From: an uncultured Lachnospiraceae bacterium
GTDB taxonomy: Bacteria > Bacillota > Clostridia > Lachnospirales > Lachnospiraceae
Direction: 5' to 3'
Length of the DNA stretch: 64,000 nt
Assembly (NCBI GenBank): GCA_944384125.1
Contig: CALWSF010000003.1
Coordinates: 42,651 to 106,650, forward strand
The first letter of the stretch is position 1. Each line of letters begins with the position of its first letter. A program made the position numbers and the translations under genes. Below are positions 36,843 to 46,030 of the stretch, one piece after another. A model generated the notes under the pieces. That model was given only the letters and a program-made list of their open reading frames with translations, was not told where the DNA came from and searched no databases.

Positions 36843-36936
36843 CTTTCTTATCCCCTCTCCCAACTGCAAGCCGGCAGACCTCACGACCGGAAAATCTGTC
36901 CGCACCTGTACCGACGTCTCACTGTCAAGTGTCCCT

Positions 36937-37006
36937 ATTATACCAAAATAAAAAGAAATATACAATATCTGGAAGCTATTTTTAAAACTTTCCCTATATA
37001 TTGTAT
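36937..37006 (-). promoter_or_regulatory. nrdD: nrdD promoter with two NrdR boxes
   Basis: The upstream box (36991-37006) has the core CAATATATAG, fitting the NrdR consensus. The second (36960-36975, core CCAGATATTG, 8 of 10) is weaker. Their centres are 31 bases apart, the three-turn spacing usual for NrdR tandem sites. TATAAT is at 36937-36942 and the second box covers the -35 position, so NrdR would repress when dATP is plentiful. Confidence 0.75.
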
Positions 37007-37022
37007 ATTTCTTTTATTTTCA

Positions 37023-38300
37023 TCAGTTTTCCTGCTGATTGGGAGAACCGGAATTCATCAGGCCTGCATACAGCTCAACCGGAACATACGCCGTAACGGC
37101 AATCCCGTCTTCTTTGTATTCCTCTGTGAGGAGCTGACCATACTTGCGGATCGTCTGTATCTTCCCTGCATCCCGGTATGAAAAAACCTGCTCAAGGTAT
37201 ATCTTTCTGGAACGCAGAATTGATTCCAGTATCTCCTCCAGCGCGTCAATTCCTTCCCCGGTCTTTGCGGATATGCGCACCTGGTAATCTGCCTGCAGAT
37301 CGCGAAGCGTTTCTGTCTGCGCCAGACGATCGATTTTATTGAAAACCGTAATAACCGTTTTATCGCCAATCTCAAGCTGGCGAAGCGTCTCATACACAGT
37401 ATGAATCTGGGCATCCATCTGAGGATTGGAGCAGTCGGCCACATGAAGAATAATATCGCTGTATCTCGCTTCCTCCAGCGTACTGCGAAAAGCCTCGATA
37501 AGATGATGGGGAAGCTTGCGGATAAAGCCTACTGTATCAGTAAGCAGAATCTCCTGTCCGCTTGGAAGACGCATACTTCGCGTAGTCGGATCAAGTGTGG
37601 CAAAAAGCTTATCCTCCGCCAGAATTCCCGCTCCCGTCAGCCTGTTTAAAAGCGTGGATTTTCCCGCATTGGTATATCCCACAATGGCCGCCGATATCGT
37701 ATAGTCCCTGCTTCTCTGCTTTCTTGCCGTCTCTCTGTGCCTCTTTACATTCTCCAGTTCTTCCTTAAGCTGTCCGATCCTGTCATGAATCAGACGCCTG
37801 TCCATCTCCAGTTTTTTCTCTCCCGGGCCTCTCGTTCCGATTCCGCCTCCCAGACGGGACAGTGAACTTCTGAGTCCAACCAGCCGGGCTGCACGATATT
37901 TAAGCTGCGCCAGCTCTACCTGAATTTTTCCCTCGCTGGTTGTGGCATGTGCAGCAAAAATATCAAGAATGACCATGGTCCGATCCATGATCTTTGTCTC
38001 CAGTGCATCCTCCAGATTTCTGAGCTGTGCCGGAGAGAGCTCATCATCCGTTACAATTCCGGTAGCATCAGACTCCCATATTTTCTCCTTCAGCTCCTCT
38101 ATCTTTCCCTTTCCCAGGTACGTGCCGGGATGAATGCTTTCCCGGTTCTGTATAAGACGGCCCACACAGACGGCCCCTGCTGTATCGATCAGCTCCTCCA
38201 GCTCGTCCAGTGACTCATTTGCGTCATCCTGATCGGAAGTGCTGACCGCTACCAGAATAACCCTCTCCTGCGCTTCTTTTAATTCTATAAGCTCCGCCAT
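37023..38300 (-). CDS. hflX: Ribosome-associated GTPase HflX
   Basis: 425 residues. The N-terminal HflX domain (about 1-190) includes RIESIHPGTYLGKGKI-like and GGIGTRGPGE segments; the G domain has GYTNAGKSTLLN (G1), DTVGFIRKLP (G3) and NKID (G4). HflX binds the 50S subunit and splits stalled or hibernating ribosomes under stress. I place the start at 38300, 5 bases after GGAGG, though an ATG at 38315 overlapping the upstream stop is possible. Last gene of dut-TPR lipoprotein-hflX. Confidence 0.95.
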   Translation of the reverse strand: MAELIELKEAQERVILVAVSTSDQDDANESLDELEELIDTAGAVCVGRLIQNRESIHPGTYLGKGKIEELKEKIWESDATGIVTDDELSPAQLRNLEDALETKIMDRTMVILDIFAAHATTSEGKIQVELAQLKYRAARLVGLRSSLSRLGGGIGTRGPGEKKLEMDRRLIHDRIGQLKEELENVKRHRETARKQRSRDYTISAAIVGYTNAGKSTLLNRLTGAGILAEDKLFATLDPTTRSMRLPSGQEILLTDTVGFIRKLPHHLIEAFRSTLEEARYSDIILHVADCSNPQMDAQIHTVYETLRQLEIGDKTVITVFNKIDRLAQTETLRDLQADYQVRISAKTGEGIDALEEILESILRSRKIYLEQVFSYRDAGKIQTIRKYGQLLTEEYKEDGIAVTAYVPVELYAGLMNSGSPNQQEN

Positions 38301-38311
38301 GTCTTCCTCCG

Positions 38312-39139
38312 TCATCGGCTCTCTAAAAATGCAATTTCTTTTTCCAGCTCAGGCGTCATCTCTCCTGAGGCGGCACACTCTCTGAATATTTCCAGCGCTC
38401 CGGCAAAATCGCCCTGACGCTCATACAGCGTGCCCATATTCATACGGATGATCTGTGCCATATCACTGTCCGCCAGAGAAAGTCCTTCTTCAAAATAAGT
38501 AATGGCTTCTCCGTAATTACCCTCTTCCATCAGGCTCATACCCATCTGATTGAAAAGCTCTGCTCCCGACAGCCCTCTGGATATGGCTTCACGGCAGTAT
38601 TCCGAGGCCTTCGCTCCATCCCCTGCATCGCGGGCCGCAGATGCCAGAGATGTGAGTGCAAGAGCCTCTCCCGGCACGCTTTCTCCATTTCCGGACGATT
38701 CTCCCGCCATACTCTCTGCCTGCGCAAAATCTGTTTCCGCACTGTCAAGACTTCCTGAGAGTGCCTCACATGCTGCCTTATAATAATAATACTCCGGATG
38801 TCCCTCATCCACCTCACACAGGATACCATAAGTATGAGCCGCTGCTGTGTAATCCTCAAGCCTGTATTCCGCCTCCGCCCTGTATTTAAGTATATCCAGT
38901 TCAAAAGCATTTACAATTCCATCCGACTGATCAAGTGCTGTCTCGAAGGCTGCGATCGCATCCGCATAATTCCCTGCTTCCAGCTGGCTGATTCCCTGAA
39001 TCCGGGATTCCTTTGCCTCCTGCGATTCACTGCAGCCGCAAATCAGGGCAGTCGCAAACGCCAGAGCCAGAACACGCCTCAGCTGTCCCGGCCTCCTGCA
39101 CATAGCCCTGAGACTGAATCCTCTCTTCGATCTGTGCAT
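38312..39139 (-). CDS. TPR-repeat lipoprotein
   Basis: 275 residues: basic N-terminus, hydrophobic segment and lipobox LICGC, so exported and lipid-anchored. The body has several tetratricopeptide repeats (for example QLEAGNYADAIAAFETAL, EEGNYGEAITYFEEGLSLA and QGDFAGALEIF), a protein-interaction scaffold. ATG at 39139 is 5 bases from GGAGG; a longer reading from 39220 is unlikely. It lies 16 bases after dut and its stop lies 12 bases inside hflX's upstream alternative start. Partner unknown. Confidence 0.88.
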   Translation of the reverse strand: MHRSKRGFSLRAMCRRPGQLRRVLALAFATALICGCSESQEAKESRIQGISQLEAGNYADAIAAFETALDQSDGIVNAFELDILKYRAEAEYRLEDYTAAAHTYGILCEVDEGHPEYYYYKAACEALSGSLDSAETDFAQAESMAGESSGNGESVPGEALALTSLASAARDAGDGAKASEYCREAISRGLSGAELFNQMGMSLMEEGNYGEAITYFEEGLSLADSDMAQIIRMNMGTLYERQGDFAGALEIFRECAASGEMTPELEKEIAFLESR

Positions 39140-39155
39140 CTTCTCCTCCGTTCTG

Positions 39156-39587
39156 TCAGTTCTTTCCGGTGCTGCCGTAGCCGCCCCGATCCTCATGTCC
39201 CAGTGAGGATGTCTCATCAAATTCTATGACCGGCTGATGTTCCATAATACGGAACTGACAAATGCGATCATTCATGTGAATTACCGTGTCACGAAGCGCA
39301 TACGCGGGGAAAAACCACTGATCATTGTCCCCGCAGTATGTCTCATCAATAATACCCATGTGATTCGTCTGGATAATCCCGAAATTTTTAAAAGTACTGC
39401 TGCGCGGTACAATATGAGCCTCATAGCCCTTGGGAAGCTCCATCGCTATCCCCAGGGGAATGAGTCCATATTCTCCCTTTTTAAGAGACACCTCTTTTGC
39501 AGCCCTTAAATCAATCCAGTCCGATTTTCCATCTATGTATGTCAGACGCTCCAGCTCATCAGAAAAATATTTGATTTTTATATGCAT
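39156..39587 (-). CDS. dut: dUTP diphosphatase
   Basis: Hydrolyses dUTP to dUMP and PPi, keeping uracil out of DNA. 143 residues with the five trimeric-dUTPase motifs visible: IDLRAA (I), [10 protein letters not shown] (II), [11 protein letters not shown] (III, catalytic Asp and Tyr), RICQFRIME (IV) and [10 protein letters not shown] (V, C-terminal lid). First gene of its operon behind a good promoter at 39672-39700. Close to nrdD on the map, consistent with deoxynucleotide metabolism, but on a separate transcript. Confidence 0.96.
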   Translation of the reverse strand: MHIKIKYFSDELERLTYIDGKSDWIDLRAAKEVSLKKGEYGLIPLGIAMELPKGYEAHIVPRSSTFKNFGIIQTNHMGIIDETYCGDNDQWFFPAYALRDTVIHMNDRICQFRIMEHQPVIEFDETSSLGHEDRGGYGSTGKN

Positions 39588-39671
39588 TCTTCAACAATCC
39601 CTTCTTAAACTGCAGATTCTGCGGCGAATTTTTTCCGAATCCGGAACAAAAATTCTCCGCCAAGTGTTCTT

Positions 39672-39700
39672 ATTATACTATGGTTTCCACTTTATGAAAA
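39672..39700 (-). promoter_or_regulatory. Sigma-A promoter of the dut operon
   Basis: TTTTCA (39695-39700), 17-base spacer and TATAAT (39672-39677), with the start codon about 80 bases downstream. Confidence 0.7.
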
Positions 39701-39734
39701 CACCTAAATAACTTTCCGATTCCATTACAGCAGA

Positions 39735-39774
39735 CAAAAGCCGGTCTTCTGCACTTTTATGCAGAAAGACCGGC
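39735..39774 (-). terminator. Terminator after gltS
   Basis: GCCGGTCTTTCTGC pairs with GCAGAAGACCGGC (one bulge) around an 8-base loop, then TTTTG leftward. Confidence 0.87.
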
Positions 39775-39829
39775 CCGCATGATGTGAGTCCGAAATGGAG
39801 ACAGTTGTCAAAATAATCTGTTCCTGCAG

Positions 39830-41011
39830 TTACAGAAGGTTCATAAATGTAGTAAGAACCATGGAATTAAAGAAGTCAACAAACAGACTTCCAACCAGAG
39901 GAACAATGAAGAACGCCCTGGGTGCAGGACCATAGCGCTCGGTAAGCGCTCTCATATTTGCCATGGCATTGGGGGTAGCTCCCATACCGAAACCGCAGAA
40001 CGCCGTTGTCATGGCCGCCGCTTCAAAATCACGGCCCATTACATTAAATACTACAAAGTTAGCATAGAGGAACATAATAATTGTCTGAATCAGAAGAATT
40101 ACAATCATCGGAAGCGCCAGCGCCGCCAGTTCCCAGAGCTTCAGGCTCATCATTGCCATCGCAAGGAACAGATTCAGAGACAGACCGCCAAGCGCATCAA
40201 TTTCTTCCATCGGAAGCTCCGCACGCTTCACATCCCAGATATTGCGGATTGCCGCCGCCGCAAGCATGGCACCGATATAAGTCGGAAATGTAAGACCAAT
40301 GCTCTTAAAGAAGGCAAAAATAAATGTTCCCGCTCCTATTGCCACAGCCAGAAAAACCGCTGCCGTCGTAAACTTCTGTCCGTCAATGGGGGATGAAACT
40401 TCTTCCTGTGCATTTCCCTCCTCCGCAGCTGTTGACTTAAGATGATGGCGCTCCACACGGGCACGGGCAATCGGCCCTCCCATCATGCTGCCGGACACAA
40501 GCCCGTATGTAGCAGCTGCCAGCGCAACTGTCGTAGCTCCCGCTACTGCATAATCACTCTCCAGAAGCGGTCCGAAAGAACCACTCGTACCATGACCACC
40601 CACAAGAGGCATGGATCCCATGCAGAGTCCCAGAAGCGGATCCAGTCCAAAGGCGGCAGCCAGAGCGCTTCCCACCCCGTCCTGAATCACGCAGATCAGA
40701 ATTGCGAGCGCCAGGAAAATAAACACCTGAACTCCGCCCTTTCTCAAAAGACGGAAACATGCCGTAAAACCGACGCTGCAGAAGAAAATTGTCATAAATA
40801 CAGTCTGTAATGTTGTGTCAAATGAAATCTCCAGAATTCCGGTTCCATAAAGAGCAAGATGCACAAAAGCAAACACAATGCCTCCCGCCACCGGAGCCGG
40901 AATACAATACTTGCTGAGGAAAGCCAGCTTTTTTACCATAAACCTTCCAAGACAATAAACAAGAGCCCCCAGTGCGCATGCCTGATACATATCAAGCTGA
41001 ATTGACGCCAT
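39830..41011 (-). CDS. gltS: Sodium/glutamate symporter
   Basis: 393-residue Na+-driven glutamate importer of the ESS family. Two inverted five-helix repeats are visible; conserved pieces include PAPVAGGIVFA, FFCSVGFTACFR, GGHGTSGSFGP (substrate hairpin, first repeat) and CGFGMGATPNAMANM (second repeat). A hydrophilic loop near residues 205-225 lies between the halves. ATG at 41011 is 8 bases after AGGAGG. Monocistronic, with a terminator downstream. Glutamate uptake could feed fermentation, and Na+ coupling matches the Rnf ion gradient. Confidence 0.94.
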   Translation of the reverse strand: MASIQLDMYQACALGALVYCLGRFMVKKLAFLSKYCIPAPVAGGIVFAFVHLALYGTGILEISFDTTLQTVFMTIFFCSVGFTACFRLLRKGGVQVFIFLALAILICVIQDGVGSALAAAFGLDPLLGLCMGSMPLVGGHGTSGSFGPLLESDYAVAGATTVALAAATYGLVSGSMMGGPIARARVERHHLKSTAAEEGNAQEEVSSPIDGQKFTTAAVFLAVAIGAGTFIFAFFKSIGLTFPTYIGAMLAAAAIRNIWDVKRAELPMEEIDALGGLSLNLFLAMAMMSLKLWELAALALPMIVILLIQTIIMFLYANFVVFNVMGRDFEAAAMTTAFCGFGMGATPNAMANMRALTERYGPAPRAFFIVPLVGSLFVDFFNSMVLTTFMNLL

Positions 41012-41170
41012 ACCCAAATCCTCCTTTTCTTTTTGTTGGCTATATTTTTTCACAGCAACTACAAAAAGTAACAGAATAATACTGTGCCGTACCGTTAAGG
41101 AAATGATAAGGCTGCCTGAGAGCTCATCCTATTTGATTTATCGTTTTTTTAACTTTACACTCTTTTTTTA

Positions 41171-41785
41171 TTACTCGTTCTCTGTCCCGGGCATATCAGA
41201 GACACTCTCCCCCTCCAGATGAAGTTCCTCTTCCACCTCCAGGCGGAATTCATCCATTCTTGCCGGCTCCGGTTCGGGCAGTTCTTTAGTCGAACCCACC
41301 CCAAAGCGTCTCAGAAATTCCTCTGTTGTCGCAAAAAGCGCCGGACGCCCGGGTGCATCAAGCCTCCCCACCTCATAAACCAGATTATACTCAATCAGAC
41401 GGTTAACCGCATGATCCGATTTGACACCGCGAATCTTCTCAATCTCCAGTTTGGTAACAGGCTGCTTGTAGGCAATAATAGAAAGCGTCTCCAGAACCAC
41501 ATCCGTCAGCACCTGTTTCTTCGGCGCAGCCGCCACACGAATCAGATTTTCATAATACTCCTTTCGGGTACACATCTGCCAGCTGTCCTCCAGCTGAGTG
41601 ATCTGTATTCCCCGTTTTTCTGTCTCGTATCTCTGTTTCAGGCGCAGAACCACTTCCCGGGCCGCTTCTGTATCCCGCCCCAGCGCAGCAGCAAGCTGAC
41701 GCAGTTCAACCGCCTTTCCCATCGTGAAAAGAACTGCTTCCACAATGGCCTCTTCCTCTGTAAAAATCATATTTTCCTGTTCCAT
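41171..41785 (-). CDS. scpB: Segregation and condensation protein B
   Basis: 204 residues with two winged-helix domains: EAIVEAVLFTMGKAVELRQLA (N-terminal) and ETLSIIAYKQPVTKLEIEKIRGVKSDHAV (C-terminal), then GRLDAPGRPALFATTEEFLRRFG. ScpB dimers bind ScpA and Smc to compact and separate chromosomes. The ATG lies 1 base after the scpA stop, so it is translationally coupled; an ATG at 41770 is an alternative. An acidic tail extends beyond the fold. Confidence 0.95.
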   Translation of the reverse strand: MEQENMIFTEEEAIVEAVLFTMGKAVELRQLAAALGRDTEAAREVVLRLKQRYETEKRGIQITQLEDSWQMCTRKEYYENLIRVAAAPKKQVLTDVVLETLSIIAYKQPVTKLEIEKIRGVKSDHAVNRLIEYNLVYEVGRLDAPGRPALFATTEEFLRRFGVGSTKELPEPEPARMDEFRLEVEEELHLEGESVSDMPGTENE

Positions 41786-41786
41786 T

Positions 41787-42593
41787 CTACTGTTCCTGCT
41801 CCTTGAAATCATCCAGCCCGTCCAGATCCGGCACCTCCATATCCTTGTCAGTCTCCAGGGCTTCTATGTACATATCATCAAACAGCTGCTCCTGACGCAG
41901 GCTGATCTTTCCCATCTTCATAAGTTCCAGCACGGCAAGAAAAGTCACAACTACCTCCAGGCGATCTGTCTGGCGCTCCAGAAGCTCCCGAAACCGGAAT
42001 GACCGGTGCTGCTTCGCATAGGAAACCAGAGAACCTATTTTCTGCTCCAGACTGATTGGCTCCTTGCGTATTGTTCCGAAACCGCTTCTGACCGGATCCC
42101 TTTTGTATTCTTTCCGTTTCATCACGGAATCAAAAATTTTCTGAAGTCTTGCCAGTGTAAGGCCATCCAGAAGCGCATCCAGATCAATGGGAGGCTCGTA
42201 TTTTGCCACCTCCCGCGGAATTGTGGGCTCCTTAAAAAACTGCTGTCCCGCTTCCTGTTCCCGTTCTTCCAGCTCCTGAGCCATATATTTATACATCTTA
42301 TATTCCAGAAGGCGGCGTACCAGATCTGCTCTGGGATCCTCCTCTTCCTCATCCTTCTCCTCCTCTGCCGGCAGAAGCATGCGGGATTTGATGTCAAGGA
42401 GAGTCGCTGCCATCACAAGGAATTCACTGACAACATCCAGATCTTCCTGCTCCATGCCGCTTACATACTCCAGATACTGTTCCGTAATCAGGACAATCGG
42501 AATATCATAAATGCTTACTTTATTTTTTTCTATCAGATGGAGGAGCAAATCCAGCGGCCCCTCAAAATTTTCCAGTTTATAGGAAATCTCCAT
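41787..42593 (-). CDS. scpA: Segregation and condensation protein A
   Basis: 268-residue kleisin that bridges the Smc heads. The start YKLENFEGPLDLLLHLIEKNKV and IYDIPIVLITEQYL are strongly conserved; the C-terminal winged helix (about 190-250) contains VVTFLAVLELMKMGKI. The ATG overlaps the upstream phosphoesterase stop by one base. Operon: DUF523, phosphoesterase, scpA, scpB. Confidence 0.96.
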   Translation of the reverse strand: MEISYKLENFEGPLDLLLHLIEKNKVSIYDIPIVLITEQYLEYVSGMEQEDLDVVSEFLVMAATLLDIKSRMLLPAEEEKDEEEEDPRADLVRRLLEYKMYKYMAQELEEREQEAGQQFFKEPTIPREVAKYEPPIDLDALLDGLTLARLQKIFDSVMKRKEYKRDPVRSGFGTIRKEPISLEQKIGSLVSYAKQHRSFRFRELLERQTDRLEVVVTFLAVLELMKMGKISLRQEQLFDDMYIEALETDKDMEVPDLDGLDDFKEQEQ

Positions 42594-43501
42594 TATACTT
42601 CCTCTTCCCTCCGGCTTTCCGCTTTCCCCGGCTCAGCCGTTCCCTCCAGCGTAATCCATACCAGCTGAGGACGATTATTAAGCCGTATATTGACAGAATG
42701 CGTTCCAAGTCCTCTTCCCACGATCATTGTCTGTTCTCCTCTGTCGAAACGTCCCGCACACCAGGGCAGAAAAAACTGATACTGGGGAGTCATAACTCCC
42801 CCCAGGAACGGAATGCGTATGGTTCCCCCGTGAAAATGACCGCACAGAGTCAGATCAGCCCCCCACCGGCAGCATTCATCAAAAAAGAGGGGCGAATGGA
42901 GAAGCAGTATCTGATAATGCCGGCTGTCCCGCTTTCCCACATGACGCTCCAGTTCTCCGGCGGGCAGCTTCGGAACCGTAAATCTGTGACGGTAATATTT
43001 TTCATCCAGATTACACCCGGTAATACGGATATAGGAATCCAGATCGATTCCCGAATCAGAAAGATACACTACGCCGAGGCGCTTCAGTTCCCGTACAAAG
43101 CTGTCGTACCGGCTGCCGTATATTTCCCGTTCCCGTTTCATCCGCTCCTCATGATTCCCGTTCCCATAAAAAACAGGAAAATCTCCTGTGAGATTTTCCA
43201 GAAGCTTTACGGTAACCGAAAGATCCGCTTTTCCTTTGGACACCATCATGTCTCCGCCAATGAGCACCGCATCCGGAGAAATCTTCCGGATCCTGTCAAT
43301 CAGACTGCTGTTTTCCAAAGAAAACTGCTTGTCATGCAGATCTGTAAGAAACACAAAATTTCTTCTGATGCCGGACGGAATCCTGGATGAGGTAATCCTG
43401 AACTGCTCTGTCACAAAACTATTTTTTTCATATTCCGAACGGGCTGCGAGCCCCACTGCCACTGCCGCTCCCGCCAGCAGACCCATTCCCAGATACGGCA
43501 T
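42593..43501 (-). CDS. Calcineurin-like metallophosphoesterase (YkuE-like), membrane-anchored
   Basis: 302 residues. An N-terminal hydrophobic segment (about 2-20) anchors it; the catalytic domain has the metal motifs FLTDLHD (D-x-H), GGD, GNHE, LLLHSP and GHFHGG in order. Related proteins (YkuE, YaeI) are phosphodiesterases or phospholipid-head hydrolases outside the membrane. It lies between the DUF523 gene and scpA. Substrate not predictable. Confidence 0.9.
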   Translation of the reverse strand: MPYLGMGLLAGAAVAVGLAARSEYEKNSFVTEQFRITSSRIPSGIRRNFVFLTDLHDKQFSLENSSLIDRIRKISPDAVLIGGDMMVSKGKADLSVTVKLLENLTGDFPVFYGNGNHEERMKREREIYGSRYDSFVRELKRLGVVYLSDSGIDLDSYIRITGCNLDEKYYRHRFTVPKLPAGELERHVGKRDSRHYQILLLHSPLFFDECCRWGADLTLCGHFHGGTIRIPFLGGVMTPQYQFFLPWCAGRFDRGEQTMIVGRGLGTHSVNIRLNNRPQLVWITLEGTAEPGKAESRREEEV

Positions 43502-43543
43502 CTTCGCTCCTCCTTATGGTTTGATTTCTCCGTTTCTTTTCCT

Positions 43544-43990
43544 TCACTCTGCGCCTTTTCCCAATGCGCTCTCTCCCATCACAGTCAAACCTTTCTCCTT
43601 CAGAAGACGGGCTGCTATTCCATCTCCCGGAATCAGCCTTTTCTCAAAGCTTCCATCATACACAAACCCGTTTCCACATGAAGGACTCCTCTCCTTGAGA
43701 ATGGCAATATGACAGCCTTCCTCTGCTGCCGTCTCTGCAGCAGCCTCCGCTCCCTGTACAAATGCTTCTGTAACATCCCTTCCGGTTCGCGTTACCACAC
43801 GTTCCCCCTTTATCTCAGCCGGCTCCCTCGGCGTGGAAAGACCTCCCATTACCTCCGGACACACCGGTACTGCTTCTGCTTTTCTTTCTCTCAGGTATTC
43901 TGTCACACTTTCACAGTAATTGGATTCTCCGCTGTATTTGCAGGGCTGTCCCAGCAGGCAGGCACTTACCAGTATCTTTTCTCTCTCCAT
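43544..43990 (-). CDS. DUF523 / TudS-type thiouracil desulfidase
   Basis: 148 residues of the DUF523 family, of which TudS is a characterised 4Fe-4S enzyme that removes sulfur from thiouracil-type substrates. Key Cys residues are 11 and 17 (SACLLGQPCKYSG), VPVCPEVMGG, and KERSPSCG. It is a single-domain form without the extra DUF1722 domain. Promoter at 44024-44052; it heads the operon leading to scpAB. Physiological substrate probably thiolated pyrimidines, inferred from the family. Confidence 0.88.
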   Translation of the reverse strand: MEREKILVSACLLGQPCKYSGESNYCESVTEYLRERKAEAVPVCPEVMGGLSTPREPAEIKGERVVTRTGRDVTEAFVQGAEAAAETAAEEGCHIAILKERSPSCGNGFVYDGSFEKRLIPGDGIAARLLKEKGLTVMGESALGKGAE

Positions 43991-44023
43991 ACCTCAAATC
44001 CTTCCCCTGTCCATAATATTCTT

Positions 44024-44052
44024 ATCTTACCACAGCGTCTTTACTTCCGCAA
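44024..44052 (-). promoter_or_regulatory. Sigma-A promoter of the DUF523-scpAB operon
   Basis: TTGCGG (44047-44052), 17-base spacer and TAAGAT (44024-44029), reading leftward. Confidence 0.65.
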
Positions 44053-44095
44053 CCGCCGGCTTTTTCTTCCCGGCAGTCAAATCCCCCTTCCATTC

Positions 44096-44124
44096 TTGCT
44101 ATTTTTTCTGCATAATGGTAATAT
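44096..44124 (+). promoter_or_regulatory. Sigma-A promoter of the YihY gene
   Basis: TTGCTA (44096-44101), 17-base spacer and TAATAT (44119-44124), reading rightward, diverging from the DUF523 promoter. Confidence 0.65.
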
Positions 44125-44163
44125 TATTAATTATATCTGCAATTTATTTTCGGGGAGTAGCTC

Positions 44164-44985
44164 ATGCTTTATTTTGTTATAGAAGGAAAGAAAATATATG
44201 ATCACTTTGTAAAGGATGAGATAACCGTATATGCGGCACAGGCATCCTTTTTCATCGTTCTCTCTTCCTTCCCTTTCATTATGATTCTGCTCACACTGAT
44301 CCAGCTTATTCCGTCCGTCAGTCAGAGTGATCTGCTTTTCCTCATCTCCCGCTTTATACCTGACAGAGGGTATCCTCTGGTGGAAACAGTCATCACAGAC
44401 CTGTATACCTCGGCGCCGGCGGCCCTTCTGTCCGCCACAACAATCGCAACCATCTGGTCCGCTTCCAAGGGAATGATGGGAATTGAGCGGGGACTCAACC
44501 GCATTGTAGGCTGCAGGAAACGGAGAGGCTATATTATCAGCCGCCTTATCAACTCCGGCTACACCGTTATTTTTATACTGGTATGTATCCTTTCCCTGAT
44601 ACTGATGGTGTTCGGCTCCACTCTCCAGGACATTCTTCTTCGCTATCTGCCATTTTTAAAACGGATGGCCCCCTATCTCATCGGCCTGCGGGCGCTTGCT
44701 GCTCTGGCAATTTTAAGTGCCTTCTTTATGGCGCTGTACACTTACCTTCCCTATGACCGGCAAAAGCTAAAAAAACAGCTGCCGGGAGCTCTGTTCTCCA
44801 CTCTCGGATGGCTTCTGTGCTCCTATGGTTTTTCCATTTATTTCCGTCATTTCAGCCGCTTTTCCTACATGTACGGAAGTCTTGCTGCCGTCGTCATTCT
44901 CATGCTCTGGATTTATTTCTGTATCTGCATTCTTTTCCTGGGAGCTGAGGTAAACCGGCACTGGGGAAAAAACGGAAAGGGTTAA
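44164..44985 (+). CDS. YihY/BrkB-family inner membrane protein
   Basis: 273 residues, six predicted helices. Family features include AAQASFFIVLSSFPFIMILLTL near the N-terminus, IWSASKGMMGIERGLNRI in the middle and YGSLAAVVILMLWIYFCICILFLGAEVN at the end. GGGGAG lies 6 bases before the ATG. The family was once called RNase BN in error; its real role is unknown, perhaps transport. Single gene with its own promoter; its stop codon lies within the terminator stem. Confidence 0.92.
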   Translation: MLYFVIEGKKIYDHFVKDEITVYAAQASFFIVLSSFPFIMILLTLIQLIPSVSQSDLLFLISRFIPDRGYPLVETVITDLYTSAPAALLSATTIATIWSASKGMMGIERGLNRIVGCRKRRGYIISRLINSGYTVIFILVCILSLILMVFGSTLQDILLRYLPFLKRMAPYLIGLRALAALAILSAFFMALYTYLPYDRQKLKKQLPGALFSTLGWLLCSYGFSIYFRHFSRFSYMYGSLAAVVILMLWIYFCICILFLGAEVNRHWGKNGKG

Positions 44986-45029
44986 GCAGACTGCACTTTG
45001 CTGCAGAGCTGCTCAACCCTTCTTTTTTA
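44977..45029 (+). terminator. Terminator of the YihY gene
   Basis: AAGGGTTAAGCAG pairs with CTGCTCAACCCTT (one mismatch) around a 19-base loop, followed by CTTTTTTA. Confidence 0.85.
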
Positions 45030-45049
45030 TCATATTTCCGTAACTGTCT

Positions 45050-45916
45050 TTATTCAGAATCTGCCGCCCGCATCAGGCACTCCTTTACTGCTGACAGATA
45101 GCCCCCCGCATATATGCTCACAGAAGCCACAGCATCACTTGCATACCCCGATTCATCGAGAAGTCCTTTCTCTGACTGGTGTGATACAATATAACCTGCA
45201 AGCTCATCTGCCTGCTCCGACCAGAGAGGACCGCCTTCCCGCATTGTATACTGCCCGCTCTCTGAAAGTTCCCTTTTCCCTGTCCGGGTTTCCATGTTAA
45301 TAGAATCCCAGGTAAGAGATACAAGCCTGTGATCCTTTACAGTCAGCTCAATATAATCATGATATCCGTTTTCGTCTCCCTCCTCCTGCAGATACGTATA
45401 GTCTCCGTCCGGCACCTCTTTTAAAAGTGCCTCAACAGAAGGGGATTCATCTGACTTTTCGGCCTGACGTGCAAGTTCGATTTGCTTTGCCAGAGGATTA
45501 TTTTCCATGGATGCCTGAAGAATACAGTCCTCCATGGAACGCAGAACCGCACCGCTTGTTGCAGTAGCACCCGCTACCGCGTCCACATAACAGGTCTGCT
45601 TTTTCCGGATTTCCGCAGCCAGCCTGACCGCCGCCGCACCGCCAACCTCAGGTGTCTCTTCCGGAGCCGATACCGTTACCTTCTCTATCCCGTACTCTGA
45701 AAATTCCGCATTGACCGTCACATCTCCCCCGTAACCCCGGCTGACGCTTTCATATACTCCCGGCCTGTAAACCGGCACATCTGAATAGGGAATACTTTTT
45801 CTCTCAATCCAGTCGTAAACCGGTTTTGCAGATATTACAAAAACACCTGAAATAACCAGCATAATAACAGCCCGCACTGTTACCGGAACATGCAGGTTCC
45901 TCTCTTTTTTCTTCAA
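45050..45916 (-). CDS. Membrane-anchored FMN-binding protein with two FMN_bind-type repeats
   Basis: 288 residues: N-terminal helix (about 13-30), then an extracytoplasmic part. The first FMN_bind domain (about 52-130) ends DAVAGAT (112-118) followed by ATS, a flavin attachment motif close to the SGAT of RnfG, so ApbE could attach FMN at Thr 118. A second repeat (about 165-280) ends DAVASVS (261-267), where the Gly-Ala-Thr is lost, so it should not carry covalent flavin. The start codon is TTG with a poor ribosome binding site. Likely role: extracytoplasmic electron transfer. Lies 114 bases downstream of lgt. Confidence 0.82.
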   Translation of the reverse strand: MKKKERNLHVPVTVRAVIMLVISGVFVISAKPVYDWIERKSIPYSDVPVYRPGVYESVSRGYGGDVTVNAEFSEYGIEKVTVSAPEETPEVGGAAAVRLAAEIRKKQTCYVDAVAGATATSGAVLRSMEDCILQASMENNPLAKQIELARQAEKSDESPSVEALLKEVPDGDYTYLQEEGDENGYHDYIELTVKDHRLVSLTWDSINMETRTGKRELSESGQYTMREGGPLWSEQADELAGYIVSHQSEKGLLDESGYASDAVASVSIYAGGYLSAVKECLMRAADSE

Positions 45917-46030
45917 AATCCAACACCCTTTCTTTCTGAAGGAAAAACTGCAGTCTCAACAAGATACCCATTGCTATTCATTATTCCCAAACAGTCGCCT
46001 CTCATAACAGATAATGAGCAAATATCCCTT

